Source of the DNA: CAVUNY01 sp963843535
Lineage (GTDB): Bacteria; Chloroflexota; Anaerolineae; Anaerolineales; Anaerolineaceae
Assembly: GCA_963843535.1 (NCBI GenBank)
Contig: CAWJKU010000004.1
Location: forward strand, 62,001 to 126,000
Direction of reading: 5' to 3'
Length of the DNA stretch: 64,000 nt
The position numbers and the translations under genes are program-made. Of the stretch, positions 15,745-25,149 are shown piece after piece. Below the pieces are notes generated by a model, which was not told the DNA's origin, made no database searches, and saw only the letters and a list, made by a program, of their open reading frames with translations. How positions within the stretch are numbered: position 1 is the first letter of the stretch; each line of letters starts with the position of its first letter.

Positions 15745-16947
15745 TCAGGGTACCCCGGCTGCAGGCTCCACCAGGGATAGGCGTTGCCGGTCAGGGCCTG
15801 GCGATGGCGGTATTCGTCGACCACCGAACGCGCCTGGGTCGGCGGAAGCCAGCCCGCGGGTGACCGCCCAGGTATTGCCCATCGCCAGCTGTTGGGTTTC
15901 GTCAAAATCGGCGTGGTCTATCGGATCAAGGTGTACGTGATGCAGAAACTTGGTCCCATCCCACAGCAGATCGCTGGCCCTCTGGCGGTATGCCTCCGCA
16001 TAGGCTGCCCAATCCGCGGCATGCGGGCTGTCTTCCAGGGCGGCATACATGCGGCTCATCGCCTGGAAAGCCAGGTAGTATCCGGATTGGTCGCAGGTGG
16101 CGATCACGTGGCGGCGGTCGCCGTGGTCGCTGGCGCCGTCGATATCAAAGTCCCAGGTGTCGCAGGAATGCTGGCGTTTGATCAAGTTATGATCCCCGTC
16201 CCAATGCTTGGGATCGCTGCGAATGTACTGCAGGGCGCGTTCCAGGCGAGGCAGTGCGGCTCGCAGCCAGTTGCCGTCCCCGGTGGCCTGCCAGGTCTGC
16301 CACACGCCCAGGATCATGATGTATTCCACGTCAGACTCCAGGCCAACCCGCCAGGTATGCCCGTCGCGCTCTATGCCGTCTGGGATCATCCCGTTTTCGC
16401 TCTGCATTTCCAAAAAGCGGTCGATGCCGCAGGCCAGGTCGCGCTCCCAATAGCGGTAGGCCGGCATACCGTAAATCCAATCTCGCAGCCAGATGCCGTC
16501 AAAATGCCAGGTATCGGCCGAGATGTAGCCGACAAAATTTCCGCGCGGCGTGTGGTATTCGCGCCGGCCCAGGCGCATCTGGCGGCGAGTGAAGGGAAAG
16601 AGCATGTCAAAATCATCGTCGCCGGTGGTGATTTCAGTCTCACACTGCACGTCGATGTTGATGTAGCGGCTCCAGCGCTTTTCGCCGGGAAAATGCAGGT
16701 AGATATAATGCACACCGACCATCCCGCACACCGCGAAGGTGGCTGTGCCCCGGTTGTCCGTCAGGTCGACCTCCAGTTCGGCATACGGGCGCTGCAGGGG
16801 GTCGCAGACGCGCAGGGAGCAGTGCCTGTCCCCGCCATCCCTGCCGGTAATCTGGATGACGGGGCGGTCGAGCGGCTGGTAAACGGCCCGGTCGCTTTCC
16901 AGCCGCCCGTAGTTGGATTCTAAGGTGATTGGTGAAATTTTTGGCAT
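15745..16947 (-). pseudogene. Six-hairpin glycosidase-like protein, N-terminal part, frameshifted
   Basis: From the ATG at 16947 (AGGAGG at 16953-16958) the frame encodes an N-terminal beta-sandwich of about 130 residues and then an (alpha/alpha)6-barrel domain of the kind found in amylo-alpha-1,6-glucosidases, alpha-L-rhamnosidases and related glycoside hydrolases. Conserved-looking segments are TWHFDGIWLRDWIYG, ENGMIPDGIERDGHTW and SCDTWDFDIDG, the latter two rich in acidic residues that could be catalytic. The meaningful sequence ends near NTWAVTRGLA (about 15865), where the frame shifts; the rest lies in two other frames down to 15104. The intact protein would have about 615 residues and no signal peptide, so it would act on imported oligosaccharides. 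The exact glycosidase family is not certain. Confidence 0.7.
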
Positions 16948-16995
16948 ACGAACCTCCTGGGGATGCACAGGTGATGGTGAAACAGTCTGCGCCTG

Positions 16996-17982
16996 TTAGA
17001 TTGTACGGCATTCGACGACAAAGTAGCCGGATGCTTGCTGTCCGGACGAGCTCACTTCCAACCCTGCCTTCCGAACGAGCGCTTTAAAATCAGACAGGGT
17101 GCGGTTCTTGCCGCCTAAAAGCACATTCTCAATGGTCAGATTTTTGGGCGTGCTGTCAGGGCCAACGCCGGAGAGCACCACCACTCGCCCGGACGGGCGT
17201 GCGGCTGCGGCACAGCGGCCTAAAAGGATAATCGCTTCGCGGTCAGGCCAGTCATTCACCACCGATTTGAGCAGGTACAGGTCCGCGCCAGACGGCAGCG
17301 GATCGAAGAAGCTCTGCCCGGCGGCTGCCGCCCGCCCGGCTACCCCGGCGGCCTGGAAAATTTCGGTAGAACGCTCTACCGTCGCGGGCTGGTCGATTAA
17401 AATGCCGCGCACGTGCGGCCGAAGCTTGAGAACCTCGGCAAGAAGTGCCCCGGTCCCCCCGCCGACGTCCGCCACGATGCCCACCTTATCCCAGCCGCCG
17501 GTGATCTCAAAATGAGGATTGGGCGTGCCGTGTCCCGCCGGCCCGATGATTTCGTCGAAGCTGGCCGAGACTTCCGGGTGAGCCGCCAGGTCCTCGAAGA
17601 ACGGCAGGCCGAAAATCTCGTGATAAGCGGGTTCGCCGGTGCGCACGTAGGAAAGGAGAGTTCCCCAGGCATGCGCCATCCGGCCGCCAATGAGGGTCAG
17701 GTCAAGTCCAATCCGTTGGGAAGGGTCGAGCAGTCCTTCTGCGGCTTCGTTCAAAGCGAAGCGGCCGGGGGCAGTAACCTGGAAAATGCCCCTGTCCACC
17801 AGATGGTTAAGCACCCTGTGCAGGGCATCGGCATCACAGCCTGCAGCGGCAGCCAGGTCATTGATTTCACTTTTCCCGGCGGCAATGTGATCGGCGATGC
17901 GTAAAGTCGCGGCCACAAAGATGCACCAGGGGGTGCGCAGATCGCTCATTTCCCACAAATTTACTTTGTTTTGTGCAGCCAT
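16996..17982 (-). CDS. SAM-dependent O-methyltransferase (plant/fungal O-MT type)
   Basis: A 328-residue methyltransferase with the two-part architecture of hydroxyneurosporene/acetylserotonin O-methyltransferases: an N-terminal winged-helix dimerisation domain (about residues 15-85, with DADALHRVLNHLVDRGIF) and a Rossmann methyltransferase domain. The SAM-binding motif is VADVGGGTGALL at about 170-181, and a NDWPDREAI segment near 258 corresponds to the family's catalytic region, although the usual catalytic His is replaced by Asn in VVNDW. The start at 17982 has GGAGGAATGGG upstream; eight extra residues from 18006 are unlikely. Substrate unknown. It is transcribed with the glycosidase-like gene but 49 bp separate them. 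Confidence 0.88.
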   Translation of the reverse strand: MAAQNKVNLWEMSDLRTPWCIFVAATLRIADHIAAGKSEINDLAAAAGCDADALHRVLNHLVDRGIFQVTAPGRFALNEAAEGLLDPSQRIGLDLTLIGGRMAHAWGTLLSYVRTGEPAYHEIFGLPFFEDLAAHPEVSASFDEIIGPAGHGTPNPHFEITGGWDKVGIVADVGGGTGALLAEVLKLRPHVRGILIDQPATVERSTEIFQAAGVAGRAAAAGQSFFDPLPSGADLYLLKSVVNDWPDREAIILLGRCAAAARPSGRVVVLSGVGPDSTPKNLTIENVLLGGKNRTLSDFKALVRKAGLEVSSSGQQASGYFVVECRTI

Positions 17983-18107
17983 CCCATTCCTCCAACCGGT
18001 AAGCAATCATTTTTGTGTACAGGCCTATTGTAGTCAGGTCATTATAAGATATGATATAGCGGAAAGGGCAAAACCCCGCGTAACAGGAGAGTACGATCAG
18101 GAGAAAT

Positions 18108-18947
18108 ATGGATACCAGCGGCAATCTGAATGGTACGGTCGACCTGCACGTGCACGCCGCCTCGCGCGGCGAAGCGCAGTATTTTGACGCGCAGACCATC
18201 GCTCGCAACGCTGCCCAGGCCGGGGGAAAGGCGGTGTTGTTAAAATCGCATTGGGCGCCAACGGTCGAGCTGGCCCGAGCAGCCGAACAGGCCTGCCCCG
18301 GAATGCGCATCTTTGGCTCGCTGGTGATGAACACGGAAGCGGGCGGTTTAAACCCGGCCGCGGTCGAAGCGGCGCTGGTTGCGGGCGCCAGGGAGATCTG
18401 GATGCCCACCATCACAGCGGCGCACGATCTGGAAGTCAAAGGCACGCCAGGGGAAGGGATCACCATCCTGGATGACGCCGGAAAAATTTTGCCCGCCGTC
18501 CATGAAATCTTAGACCTGATCGCCATGAACAATGCCATCCTCGGGACGGGCCACCTTTCCATCCCTGAAATTCAAGCCCTGGTCGGCACGGCGCGGGCGG
18601 CGGGGGTGAGGCGCGTCCTGATCACCCATCCCGAGCTGCCTGTGGTCGCCATGCCGCTGGAAGTGCAGCAGCGATTGAAAGGCGAAGGCGTGTTCTTCGA
18701 GCGCTGTTTCTTAGGAACCCTATCCCATTCCAGGTTTGGCGGGTACCCGCTGGCAGCGGTGGTCAGCGCCATCCGCCAGGTGGGGGTGGAAAGCACCATC
18801 ATGGCAACCGATCTCGGGCAAAGCGCCAATATGCTGCCGGCCGAAGGCATGCGCCAGTATATATCGGACCTGATCCGGGAGGGGTTCACGTGGGCGCAGA
18901 TCGAGCGCATGGCGTGCCAGAATCCGGCCGGATTATTGGATCTATAG
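18108..18947 (+). CDS. DUF6282-type metal-dependent hydrolase
   Basis: A 279-residue protein of the amidohydrolase/PHP-like superfamily, closest in pattern to DUF6282. The N-terminal strand carries VDLHVHAA with the metal-binding His14-x-His16; further candidate ligands are His48 in LLKSHWAP, the His in GTGHLS near 149, the His in LITHPE near 170, and the Asp in MATDLGQ near 239. No signal peptide is present. An AGGAGAAAT ribosome site precedes the ATG at 18108. The next gene, a second amidohydrolase, begins 16 bp after the stop, so the two are an operon and may act on successive intermediates. The substrate is unknown. Confidence 0.82.
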   Translation: MDTSGNLNGTVDLHVHAASRGEAQYFDAQTIARNAAQAGGKAVLLKSHWAPTVELARAAEQACPGMRIFGSLVMNTEAGGLNPAAVEAALVAGAREIWMPTITAAHDLEVKGTPGEGITILDDAGKILPAVHEILDLIAMNNAILGTGHLSIPEIQALVGTARAAGVRRVLITHPELPVVAMPLEVQQRLKGEGVFFERCFLGTLSHSRFGGYPLAAVVSAIRQVGVESTIMATDLGQSANMLPAEGMRQYISDLIREGFTWAQIERMACQNPAGLLDL

Positions 18948-18963
18948 CCTCATTTGACAATGG

Positions 18964-20268
18964 ATGAACGCAATGGATACCCTGTCCGCAGATATTTTTG
19001 AAGAGCTCGCCGCCATTCCGACGGTCGATGCCCACGAACATCTTCCGCCGGAAAATGATTACCTATCCGAAAAGCGCGATTTTTACAGCCTGTTCGAGCA
19101 TTACTGCACGGATGACCTGGCGGCTGCCGGAGCAACGCCGGCGGAGCTGGCGCTGTTTGCCAACCGCGAGCTGTCCCTGGCAGAGCGTTGGCAAAAATTC
19201 AGCCCGTTCTTCGATGCCATCCGCACCGGCGGTTATGCCCGCTCGGTGCTGTGGGTGGTGCGCGACCTGCTCGGGCTGCCCGACCTGACCGGCGAAAACT
19301 ATGTCGAAGCCGGAGAACGACTGCGGGCATTGGAAAAACCTGGCCTATACGATGCGGTGCTGCGCGAGCGCTGCAATCTCGCCGCCTGCATCGACCTCTG
19401 GTACCTGGACCGCGCTCCCTTTCCCGATTATTTCTTCCATTTGACCGGAGCGCATGACGTGGTGAACTTAATGAGCCAGGAGACCCTCGACCAACTGGGT
19501 GAACAGTGCAACCGGGCCATCCACCGCCTGGAAGATGCCCTGGAATGTATGACTATCACTGTCGAACGCTGGCGGGCAAACCCTGTGGTGGTTGGAATCA
19601 AATCGATCCATGCCTACCAGCGCAGCCTCGCTTTCCAAAAGGTGACCCACCACGAAGCGGAGCTGGTATTTAACCGCATCCGTACCCACCCTGACCATAC
19701 ATTGTCGCTGGCAGAGGCGCAGCCTTTGTGGGATTTTCTTATGTTCGAGCTGGCGGCGCGGGCCGAGGCGGTTGGCCTGCCGCTGGTGATCCACACCGGG
19801 CTGCAGTCCGGCAGTGGAAACCGCATCCTGAATGCCAATCCATTGCTGCTGCAAACTTTACTGGAAGAATTTCCGCGCGCCAGGATCGACCTTTTTCACG
19901 GCGGTATGCCCTGGGTGCGGGAAATCGCGGTTCTGGCCAAATATTTTCCGGGGGTGCATCTCAATATGGCCTGGATGCACATCATCAGCCCAGCCCAATC
20001 GCGGGCGGCGCTGTCGGAATGGCTTGACCTGGTGCCCAACACCAAGATTTTTGGTTTCGGTGGGGATTACCACAACGTTGAATTGGTTTACGGTCATTTG
20101 AAGATGGCGCGCCAAAATATCGCCCGGGTATTGGCGGAAAAGGTGCATGAGGGCTCGTTCTCGCGGGTGGAAGCCAGCAGGGTCGCGCGGCGGCTGATGT
20201 TCGATAATCCCAACGAGTTCTACCGCCTTGGGCTGTCTGGCACGGGAGAAAAAATTTTAAGCGAATAA
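18964..20268 (+). CDS. Amidohydrolase family 2 (TIM-barrel metal hydrolase)
   Basis: A 434-residue amidohydrolase-related protein (PF04909 type; some members are decarboxylases or uronate-isomerase-like). VDAHEHLPP supplies the metal-binding His24-x-His26; LVIHTGLQ near 278 and LFHGGMPW near 313 hold further His ligands; GFGGDYH near 362 supplies the last Asp. It starts 16 bp after the DUF6282 gene and ends inside a 25-bp perfect inverted repeat whose left arm contains its TAA stop. No helix or signal is seen, so it is cytoplasmic. The substrate is not evident. Confidence 0.85.
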   Translation: MNAMDTLSADIFEELAAIPTVDAHEHLPPENDYLSEKRDFYSLFEHYCTDDLAAAGATPAELALFANRELSLAERWQKFSPFFDAIRTGGYARSVLWVVRDLLGLPDLTGENYVEAGERLRALEKPGLYDAVLRERCNLAACIDLWYLDRAPFPDYFFHLTGAHDVVNLMSQETLDQLGEQCNRAIHRLEDALECMTITVERWRANPVVVGIKSIHAYQRSLAFQKVTHHEAELVFNRIRTHPDHTLSLAEAQPLWDFLMFELAARAEAVGLPLVIHTGLQSGSGNRILNANPLLLQTLLEEFPRARIDLFHGGMPWVREIAVLAKYFPGVHLNMAWMHIISPAQSRAALSEWLDLVPNTKIFGFGGDYHNVELVYGHLKMARQNIARVLAEKVHEGSFSRVEASRVARRLMFDNPNEFYRLGLSGTGEKILSE

Positions 20269-20305
20269 TCGGCCCGCATCGCGGGCCGATTATTCGCTTA
20301 AAATT
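20253..20305. terminator. 25-bp perfect inverted repeat, bidirectional terminator
   Basis: 20253-20277 is the exact reverse complement of 20281-20305, with a three-base loop ATC. Each arm ends in an A/T run, so it can serve as an intrinsic terminator for both the amidohydrolase (plus) and the aldo/keto reductase (minus, stop at 20334). The amidohydrolase TAA at 20266-20268 lies within the left arm. Confidence 0.8.
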
Positions 20306-20333
20306 CCAATATTACCCGCCTCAAGGCGAGGAT

Positions 20334-21302
20334 TTAGGGAGTGGTGTTCTTCCAATCGCTGGCGGAATCGATCGCCAGGATATCTTCCGGCGTGAGGTGG
20401 ATGGAGACGCTGCCCAGCACCTCTTTCAGCTGGCTGACAGTGTTTGCGCCAATGATCGGGGCAGTGATGGACGGGCGGTGCAGCAGCCAGGCCAGCGCCA
20501 TTTGGGCGATGGTAGCCTCATGCGCTTTACCGTGCTCATCGAGCAGGTCGATCAATTGAAAATTACGTTCGGTGCAGTATTTTTTCAGCTCGCCGGCACG
20601 TACGCTGTCTGGCATGGTGGCTCGGCGGTATTTTCCGGTTAAGAAACCACCCTGCAGGGGGCTGTAAGGGATTACGCCTATGCCCTGGTCCAGGCAGGCG
20701 GGCTCGTGATCGCGTTCGAAATTCGCCCGTCGCACCAGGCTGTACGGCGGCTGTGAGCTGATAAAGCGGTTGAGGTGGTGGCGGTCGCTGATCCACATGG
20801 CCTTCATCACACGCCAGGCGGGCTCATTGGAAAAGCCGATGTAGCGTACCTTGCCGGCTTTTACCAGGTCGTCCAGCGCGCGCAGGGTTTCTTCCTGTGG
20901 GGTGTCGTAATGCGGCCAATGGGTCTGGTACAGGTCGATGTAATCGGTATCCAGGCGCTTGAGGCTGTCGTCGACCGCTTTCATCACGTGCCCGCGGCTG
21001 AGCCCGTCGCCGTTTGGGCCTTCCCACAGACGCCCGTTGAACTTGGTGGCAACCACCATCAGGTGGCGGTTGCCGCGCGCCTTGAGCCAGTGCCCGATGA
21101 TCGTCTCGCTTTCACCGCCTTTGTGCCCCGGCAGCCATGCGGTGTACGCGTCCGCCGTATCGATAAAATTCCCGCCCGCATCGGCAAAGGTATCCATGAC
21201 CTGAAACGAGGTGGGTTCGTCGGCCGTCCAGCCGAACTGCATGCTGCCCAGGCAGAGAGAAGAAACCTTCAGCCCGGATTGTCCCAATCTGCGATATTCC
21301 AT
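20334..21302 (-). CDS. Aldo/keto reductase
   Basis: A 322-residue NAD(P)H-dependent aldo/keto reductase. The catalytic tetrad is complete: Asp48 and Tyr53 in IDTADAYTAW, Lys87 in VATKFNG, and His128 in YQTHWP. The cofactor-binding C-terminal segment has APIIGANTVSQL. The true start is the ATG at 21302, preceded by CGGAGGAAAATT; the open frame runs on upstream to 22403, but that extension is antisense to the nucleotidyltransferase gene and has no family resemblance. These enzymes reduce aldehydes or sugar ketones; the neighbouring sugar-type enzymes suggest a carbohydrate substrate, which is inference only. Confidence 0.93.
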   Translation of the reverse strand: MEYRRLGQSGLKVSSLCLGSMQFGWTADEPTSFQVMDTFADAGGNFIDTADAYTAWLPGHKGGESETIIGHWLKARGNRHLMVVATKFNGRLWEGPNGDGLSRGHVMKAVDDSLKRLDTDYIDLYQTHWPHYDTPQEETLRALDDLVKAGKVRYIGFSNEPAWRVMKAMWISDRHHLNRFISSQPPYSLVRRANFERDHEPACLDQGIGVIPYSPLQGGFLTGKYRRATMPDSVRAGELKKYCTERNFQLIDLLDEHGKAHEATIAQMALAWLLHRPSITAPIIGANTVSQLKEVLGSVSIHLTPEDILAIDSASDWKNTTP

Positions 21303-21379
21303 AATTTTCCTCCGTGGTGCGATTGCGCACAGGCAAAATTCTTTACAAAAATTATACTTGATTCCATTTTTGATGATTC

Positions 21380-21421
21380 GGGTGTTTTTTTTATGCGACG
21401 AAGTCGCATAAAAAAACACCC
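21380..21421. repeat. Hairpin repeat R3, copy B
   Basis: 21380-21399 pairs with 21403-21421 (19 bp with one extra T bulged, tiny GAA-type loop) in the divergent gap between the reductase and nucleotidyltransferase genes. It shares the flank GATGATTCGGG and outer stem GGGTGTTT with copy A, and the inner stem GCGAC/GTCGC with copy C at 54391. Confidence 0.7.
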
Positions 21422-21497
21422 ATACATCACAATTGAAATGCAATCGTAAGGCCGGCATGGTGGACTTTTCGTCAGGATTGTGACAAAATGAATCGGT

Positions 21498-22322
21498 ATG
21501 AAAAAACCTGAAAGCGTTTACCAAGACCTGGCTGTCCGGTTGGCGAAAGCCTATTGTGTGTTCCCCCAGGTGCAGGCTGTGGGCTGGGCCGGTTCGCTGA
21601 AGGGCGGGGCCACCACCGACCAGGGCTCGGATATCGATCTGTGCGTCTATACCACGCAACCCATCCCCTTGAAGGACCGGCTGGATCTGGTCGAACAATT
21701 GGGAGGCGCCTCCTGGGCGGATATGGGCCTGGAATATTGGGGGCCCGGGGATGAATGGTTTGACGCCGCTACCGGGATCGAGGTTGATGTGATGTATTGG
21801 GAGCCCGCGTGGATGGAAGGAGTACTGAGCCAAGTGCTGGATCTGCACCGCCCTTCCCTGGGTTACACAACCAGCTTCTGGTTTACCATCCAGAATTCGC
21901 AGATCCTGTTTGACCGCAGCGGCTGGCTGGCGCAGCTCAAGCAAAAATATGACCGGCCTTACCCGGAGGAGCTGCGCCGGGCGATCATCAACTTCAACCG
22001 GGTCGTGCTGCGGGATGTGATCCCCGGCTACCGCAACCAGGTCGAAAAAGCGGTCAAACGCGCTGACCTGGTGAGCATCAACCACCGCGTGAGTGCGCTG
22101 GTCGCCAGTTATTTTGATATCCTGTTTGCTTTCAACCGCGTCCCCCATCCCGGCGAAAAACGCCTGATCGAACAGGCCACGCGGTTGTGCCCGCGCCTGC
22201 CGCGCAATATGGCGGCGCAGGTGGAGACTGTCCTGCGCTGCGCGGGAGACACCCATGCGCGGTTGGTGGTGGAAATCGACCGCCTGGTGGATGACCTCGA
22301 AGCTTTTTTGGACGAGGAATAG
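21498..22322 (+). CDS. Nucleotidyltransferase-fold protein (DUF4037-like)
   Basis: A 274-residue protein with an N-terminal polymerase-beta-type nucleotidyltransferase domain: the GS motif at residues 32-33, then GSDIDL with catalytic Asp45 and Asp47, and a third acidic position in IEVDVMYWE near 94. The helical C-terminal half (about 150-270) is like that of DUF4037 and aminoglycoside-nucleotidyltransferase relatives. It could modify a small molecule, a tRNA or a protein; nothing in the neighbourhood settles which. The gene stands alone between an R3 hairpin and a convergent PHP gene. Confidence 0.8.
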   Translation: MKKPESVYQDLAVRLAKAYCVFPQVQAVGWAGSLKGGATTDQGSDIDLCVYTTQPIPLKDRLDLVEQLGGASWADMGLEYWGPGDEWFDAATGIEVDVMYWEPAWMEGVLSQVLDLHRPSLGYTTSFWFTIQNSQILFDRSGWLAQLKQKYDRPYPEELRRAIINFNRVVLRDVIPGYRNQVEKAVKRADLVSINHRVSALVASYFDILFAFNRVPHPGEKRLIEQATRLCPRLPRNMAAQVETVLRCAGDTHARLVVEIDRLVDDLEAFLDEE

Positions 22323-22327
22323 CCGGC

Positions 22328-23727
22328 TCAGGCCGGTGCCTGGATTGTTACCGGGTTGGTAAAAGCAGCCAGATCGCCGTCGGTGGTATAAAGCTCGCCC
22401 CACAATCGGTCATCGGGTAGAACCTCCACCCATTCCTGCATTTTTCCCTGGCCGGATACTGGCTTGCGAAAAAAGTCCCCTGCCGGCTGGACAGCACCAG
22501 TTCAGCCTGTTCGGGGACATTTTCCCAGTCGGCGGTCAGCAGTACGCGGCGCGCCGCGGTGTTCAGTGTGCCGCCAATCTCCACCGATTGAGAATTTGCG
22601 CCGTCTGAAACCTGGAGCTGCAGCCAGGGACCGCTGCTCAACACCATCCGTCCCAGGCGAATGCCATCCAACAGGGCCGGTGTGGACAGGTTCTGGGCGT
22701 AGATCCAGGTGACTGCGGCGTTTCCCCAATCCTGGCCACCGTGGAAGTCGCTGCCCGCCGTGGCTGGTAAATGGTGCGGGTGAGCTTGCACATCGCGCCA
22801 CAGCTGCAGGTTTTTAGGGTTCTTATCATTCGAACCGCGCCAACCTCCATTCCAAATTTCAATCCCATCTGCCAGGTCGAGGTCAAAATCCGGGTATTCC
22901 CAGCGGCAGCCGGTGCAAACAGGGGAGCCGATATCCTGGGGGTGGGCGATGATAAACAATCCACCGGCGGCATGCGTGGCGCGCGCCGCGTCATCCATCG
23001 TCCAGCCGTTGTAACCTGTGCGCCAGTCGATCCATTCCTCTACCCCCAGGGCCAGGGCATGCCCGTAAAAAGTGGTGAGCTCGATGCCAGGCATGACCAG
23101 CAGCCCGCCTCGCGCTGGCTGACTGATTTCTAGCAGGCCGCTGACCGTGTTGTGGTCGGTGACCGCCAGAAAATCGAGCCCGCGGCCCCGGGCGGCTGCC
23201 AGCAGCTCGGCCGGGGTCAGCCCGCCGTCGGAATGCAGGGTGTGGCTGTGCAGCTCGCCGCGGTACCAGCCGGGCCGGTCTGAAAGCACGGCCTGAAAGG
23301 ATAAGTTCTGGCGAACCGGGTCCGGCCGGGTTTCATCCGGCAGCAGCTCGATATCCAGGGTATAGGTGCAGGGCGGATCGCTTGCCAGGACAGCTTGCAG
23401 GGCGAGCTGGGCCAGCCAGTCGCCGGGCAGGACCGGGCCGGGCAGAAAGCCGGGCGTGGCCCAGATGGGCGTGATGAGCACTTCCCGGTCGGGCGGGTTG
23501 CGGTGAGCGTTGCCGCGGAAACCGTGCGGGTCGCTCAGACCCAGGGTGATCAGGTTCGAAACCCCACCCACTTTGCCTGGGGAGCAGCCCAGGCGGAGGC
23601 GCAGCGCGCCTGTCCCGTGGGGGACTTCAAACGGAAACTGGAGGTATCCCTGGCGGAACCCCCGGGCTTCGCTGACCTCCACCTGGCCTTCAAAATGATA
23701 TTTGGTGTTTTGATTTGAATTCGGCAC
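22328..23727 (-). CDS. PHP-domain metallophosphoesterase (CehA/McbA family), frameshifted near 3' end
   Basis: About 465 residues in the corrected form. The N-terminal 150 residues are a beta-sandwich; a PHP domain follows with ELHSHTLHSDG (metal-binding HxH), TDHNTVSG, PGIELTT, IIAHP and SDFHG, the standard set of PHP metal ligands. CehA/McbA-type PHP enzymes hydrolyse phosphodiesters or carbamates. A GTG at 23727 with GGAG upstream is the likely start. The uninterrupted frame stops at 22348, but its last 30 residues look wrong; one base shift near 22450, beside a TTTTTCCC run, gives GKMQEWVEVLPDDRLWGELY and a natural end at 22328. So a single indel near the 3' end is likely. Confidence 0.82.
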
Positions 23728-23790
23728 GATTTAATCTCCAGGGGAATTGTAATCGAAGAAAGAGGTGCGATCCAATTTCTTGGTGAAAAT

Positions 23791-24020
23791 ACCCCACCCC
23801 CATCCCCTCCCCGTTTTTCGGGGAGGGGAGCAAGAGGAACCGAGGAGTTTTTGCAGCGTTGCGCTGCAAAAACTCCTCAAATCTCTGGATCATGCCCCCT
23901 TCCCCCAGGGAAGGGGGCTGGGGGGATGGGTTTACCATAAAATTAAAACGCACCCTCGAAGAAGGAAAGGCTTGCAAAAAAAATGACATACCGCGAAGAT
24001 TTATTTAGGGATGTGTCATG
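23791..24020. repeat. Repeat R2, copy 1 (MITE-like, multi-hairpin)
   Basis: This 410-bp gene-free gap contains a repeat shared with 42233-42475. Recognisable parts are a C-rich/G-rich hairpin around 23795-23830, a perfect 17-bp stem (23842-23858 with 23862-23878, loop TTG), a third hairpin (CCCCCTTCCC with GGGAAGGGGG, 23895-23918), and a right end GGATGTGTCATG at 24009-24020. The central stem differs in sequence from that of copy 2, yet both pair perfectly. The left end of this copy is not clear. Confidence 0.7.
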
Positions 24021-24137
24021 TTAAAAAAACGCCATTATGGTTTCGAACTAACGCCACCTGGGCTACAATTGACATGTTTGCCGCGGGCCGGTCCTGGCAC
24101 AGGACCGGTGGCGAGAAAAATTGGGTTGAGAGGGTCA

Positions 24138-25139
24138 ATGGCAAAAATCCTGATGGTCGAACACATTCACCCGGCGGGTGAAGCCCTGCTGGCGCAGAAG
24201 GCGCAGCTCATCTATCCCCAGCCGCAGAATGCGGCCGGCATTTTGCAGGTAATTGGCGAGTGCGACGGCATGGTGGTTCGCAACACCAAAATCACCCGGC
24301 AGATCATGGAAGCTGCTCCACGGCTGGCGGCGATTGGGCGGCATGGGGTGGGCTATGACACGGTGGACATTGCCGCGGCATCCGAACTGCGCATCCCGGT
24401 GGTGTACACCCCGGCGGCCAACACCGAAAGTGTGGCCGAAATCGCCATTGGCTTCATCATTGGACTGGGACGGAAAATTTTCCGGGCGCATGCCGCCATG
24501 CAGAGCGAGGAATTGTTGAGCGAGGATGCCTCCCTGTCGGTGATGTCCCAACGGCGTGGGCTTACTAATTTTGACCTGTGGGGCAAGACCCTGGGGGTGG
24601 TAGGCGTGGGGCGGATTGGTTCTTCCGTTTCCAAAAAGATGATCGCGGCTTTCAACATGCATGTTTTGGGATACGACCCCTACCTCGATGCGGGCACCCT
24701 GACCGGTTATGGGGTGGAAAAAGTAGACCGCCTGGAAGAGATGCTGCCGCATTGTGATTTTGTCACTTTGCACTGCCCCGGCGGGGCAGAAACGCGTCAC
24801 ATGATCAACACCCGCACCCTGGCTTTGATGAAGCCCGGCGCTTACTTGATTAATACGGCGCGCGGCAGCGTGGTGGACGGCGCCGCCCTGGCGCAGGCCG
24901 TGCAGGCCGGGCAGATTGCCGGCGCAGCCGTGGATGTGTACGATCCTGAGCCGCCTCAACCGGGTGACCCACTGCTGCACATGGAAAACGTGATTGTTAC
25001 CCCCCACTTTTGCGCGATGACCGAAGAGAGCCTGTATAACATGGGCACCATGGTAGCGCAGGGGGTTCTGGATGTGCTGGCGGGAAAACGTCCCCAGTTC
25101 ATGGTAAACCCTGAGATTTGGGAATTTCGCCGGAAATAG
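24138..25139 (+). CDS. D-isomer-specific 2-hydroxyacid dehydrogenase (SerA-like)
   Basis: A 333-residue NAD-dependent D-2-hydroxyacid dehydrogenase, closest to phosphoglycerate dehydrogenases. The Rossmann motif GVVGVGRIGSSV lies at about 153-164; the catalytic Arg is in NTARGSVVDG, the Glu in YDPEPP and the His in TPHFCAMT. It lacks the C-terminal ACT domain of full-length SerA. The ATG at 24138 follows GAGAGGG; the upstream extension from 24018 overlaps the end of repeat R2 and is rejected. It is the first gene of a closely spaced run (24138-28465) with UroD-like, acetyltransferase and DhaK/DhaL genes, which suggests a catabolic hydroxyacid rather than serine synthesis. Confidence 0.88.
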   Translation: MAKILMVEHIHPAGEALLAQKAQLIYPQPQNAAGILQVIGECDGMVVRNTKITRQIMEAAPRLAAIGRHGVGYDTVDIAAASELRIPVVYTPAANTESVAEIAIGFIIGLGRKIFRAHAAMQSEELLSEDASLSVMSQRRGLTNFDLWGKTLGVVGVGRIGSSVSKKMIAAFNMHVLGYDPYLDAGTLTGYGVEKVDRLEEMLPHCDFVTLHCPGGAETRHMINTRTLALMKPGAYLINTARGSVVDGAALAQAVQAGQIAGAAVDVYDPEPPQPGDPLLHMENVIVTPHFCAMTEESLYNMGTMVAQGVLDVLAGKRPQFMVNPEIWEFRRK

Positions 25140-25149
25140 GAGCGTGCGC

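Noticed and set aside
15784..16923. 379-residue plus-strand open frame
   Set aside because: Antisense to the glycosidase-like gene. Despite its length, the Ala/Val/Gly-rich sequence has no motif, while the minus strand shows clear barrel-type sequence.
21303..22403. Long upstream extension of the aldo/keto reductase frame (minus strand, 689 residues in all)
   Set aside because: The reductase starts at 21302 with a good ribosome site. The extension is antisense to the nucleotidyltransferase gene, crosses repeat R3 and shows no domain.
23791..23931. CRISPR or tandem repeat array
   Set aside because: The short similar segments are arms of hairpins within one dispersed repeat, not regularly spaced direct repeats. 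No cas genes are present.
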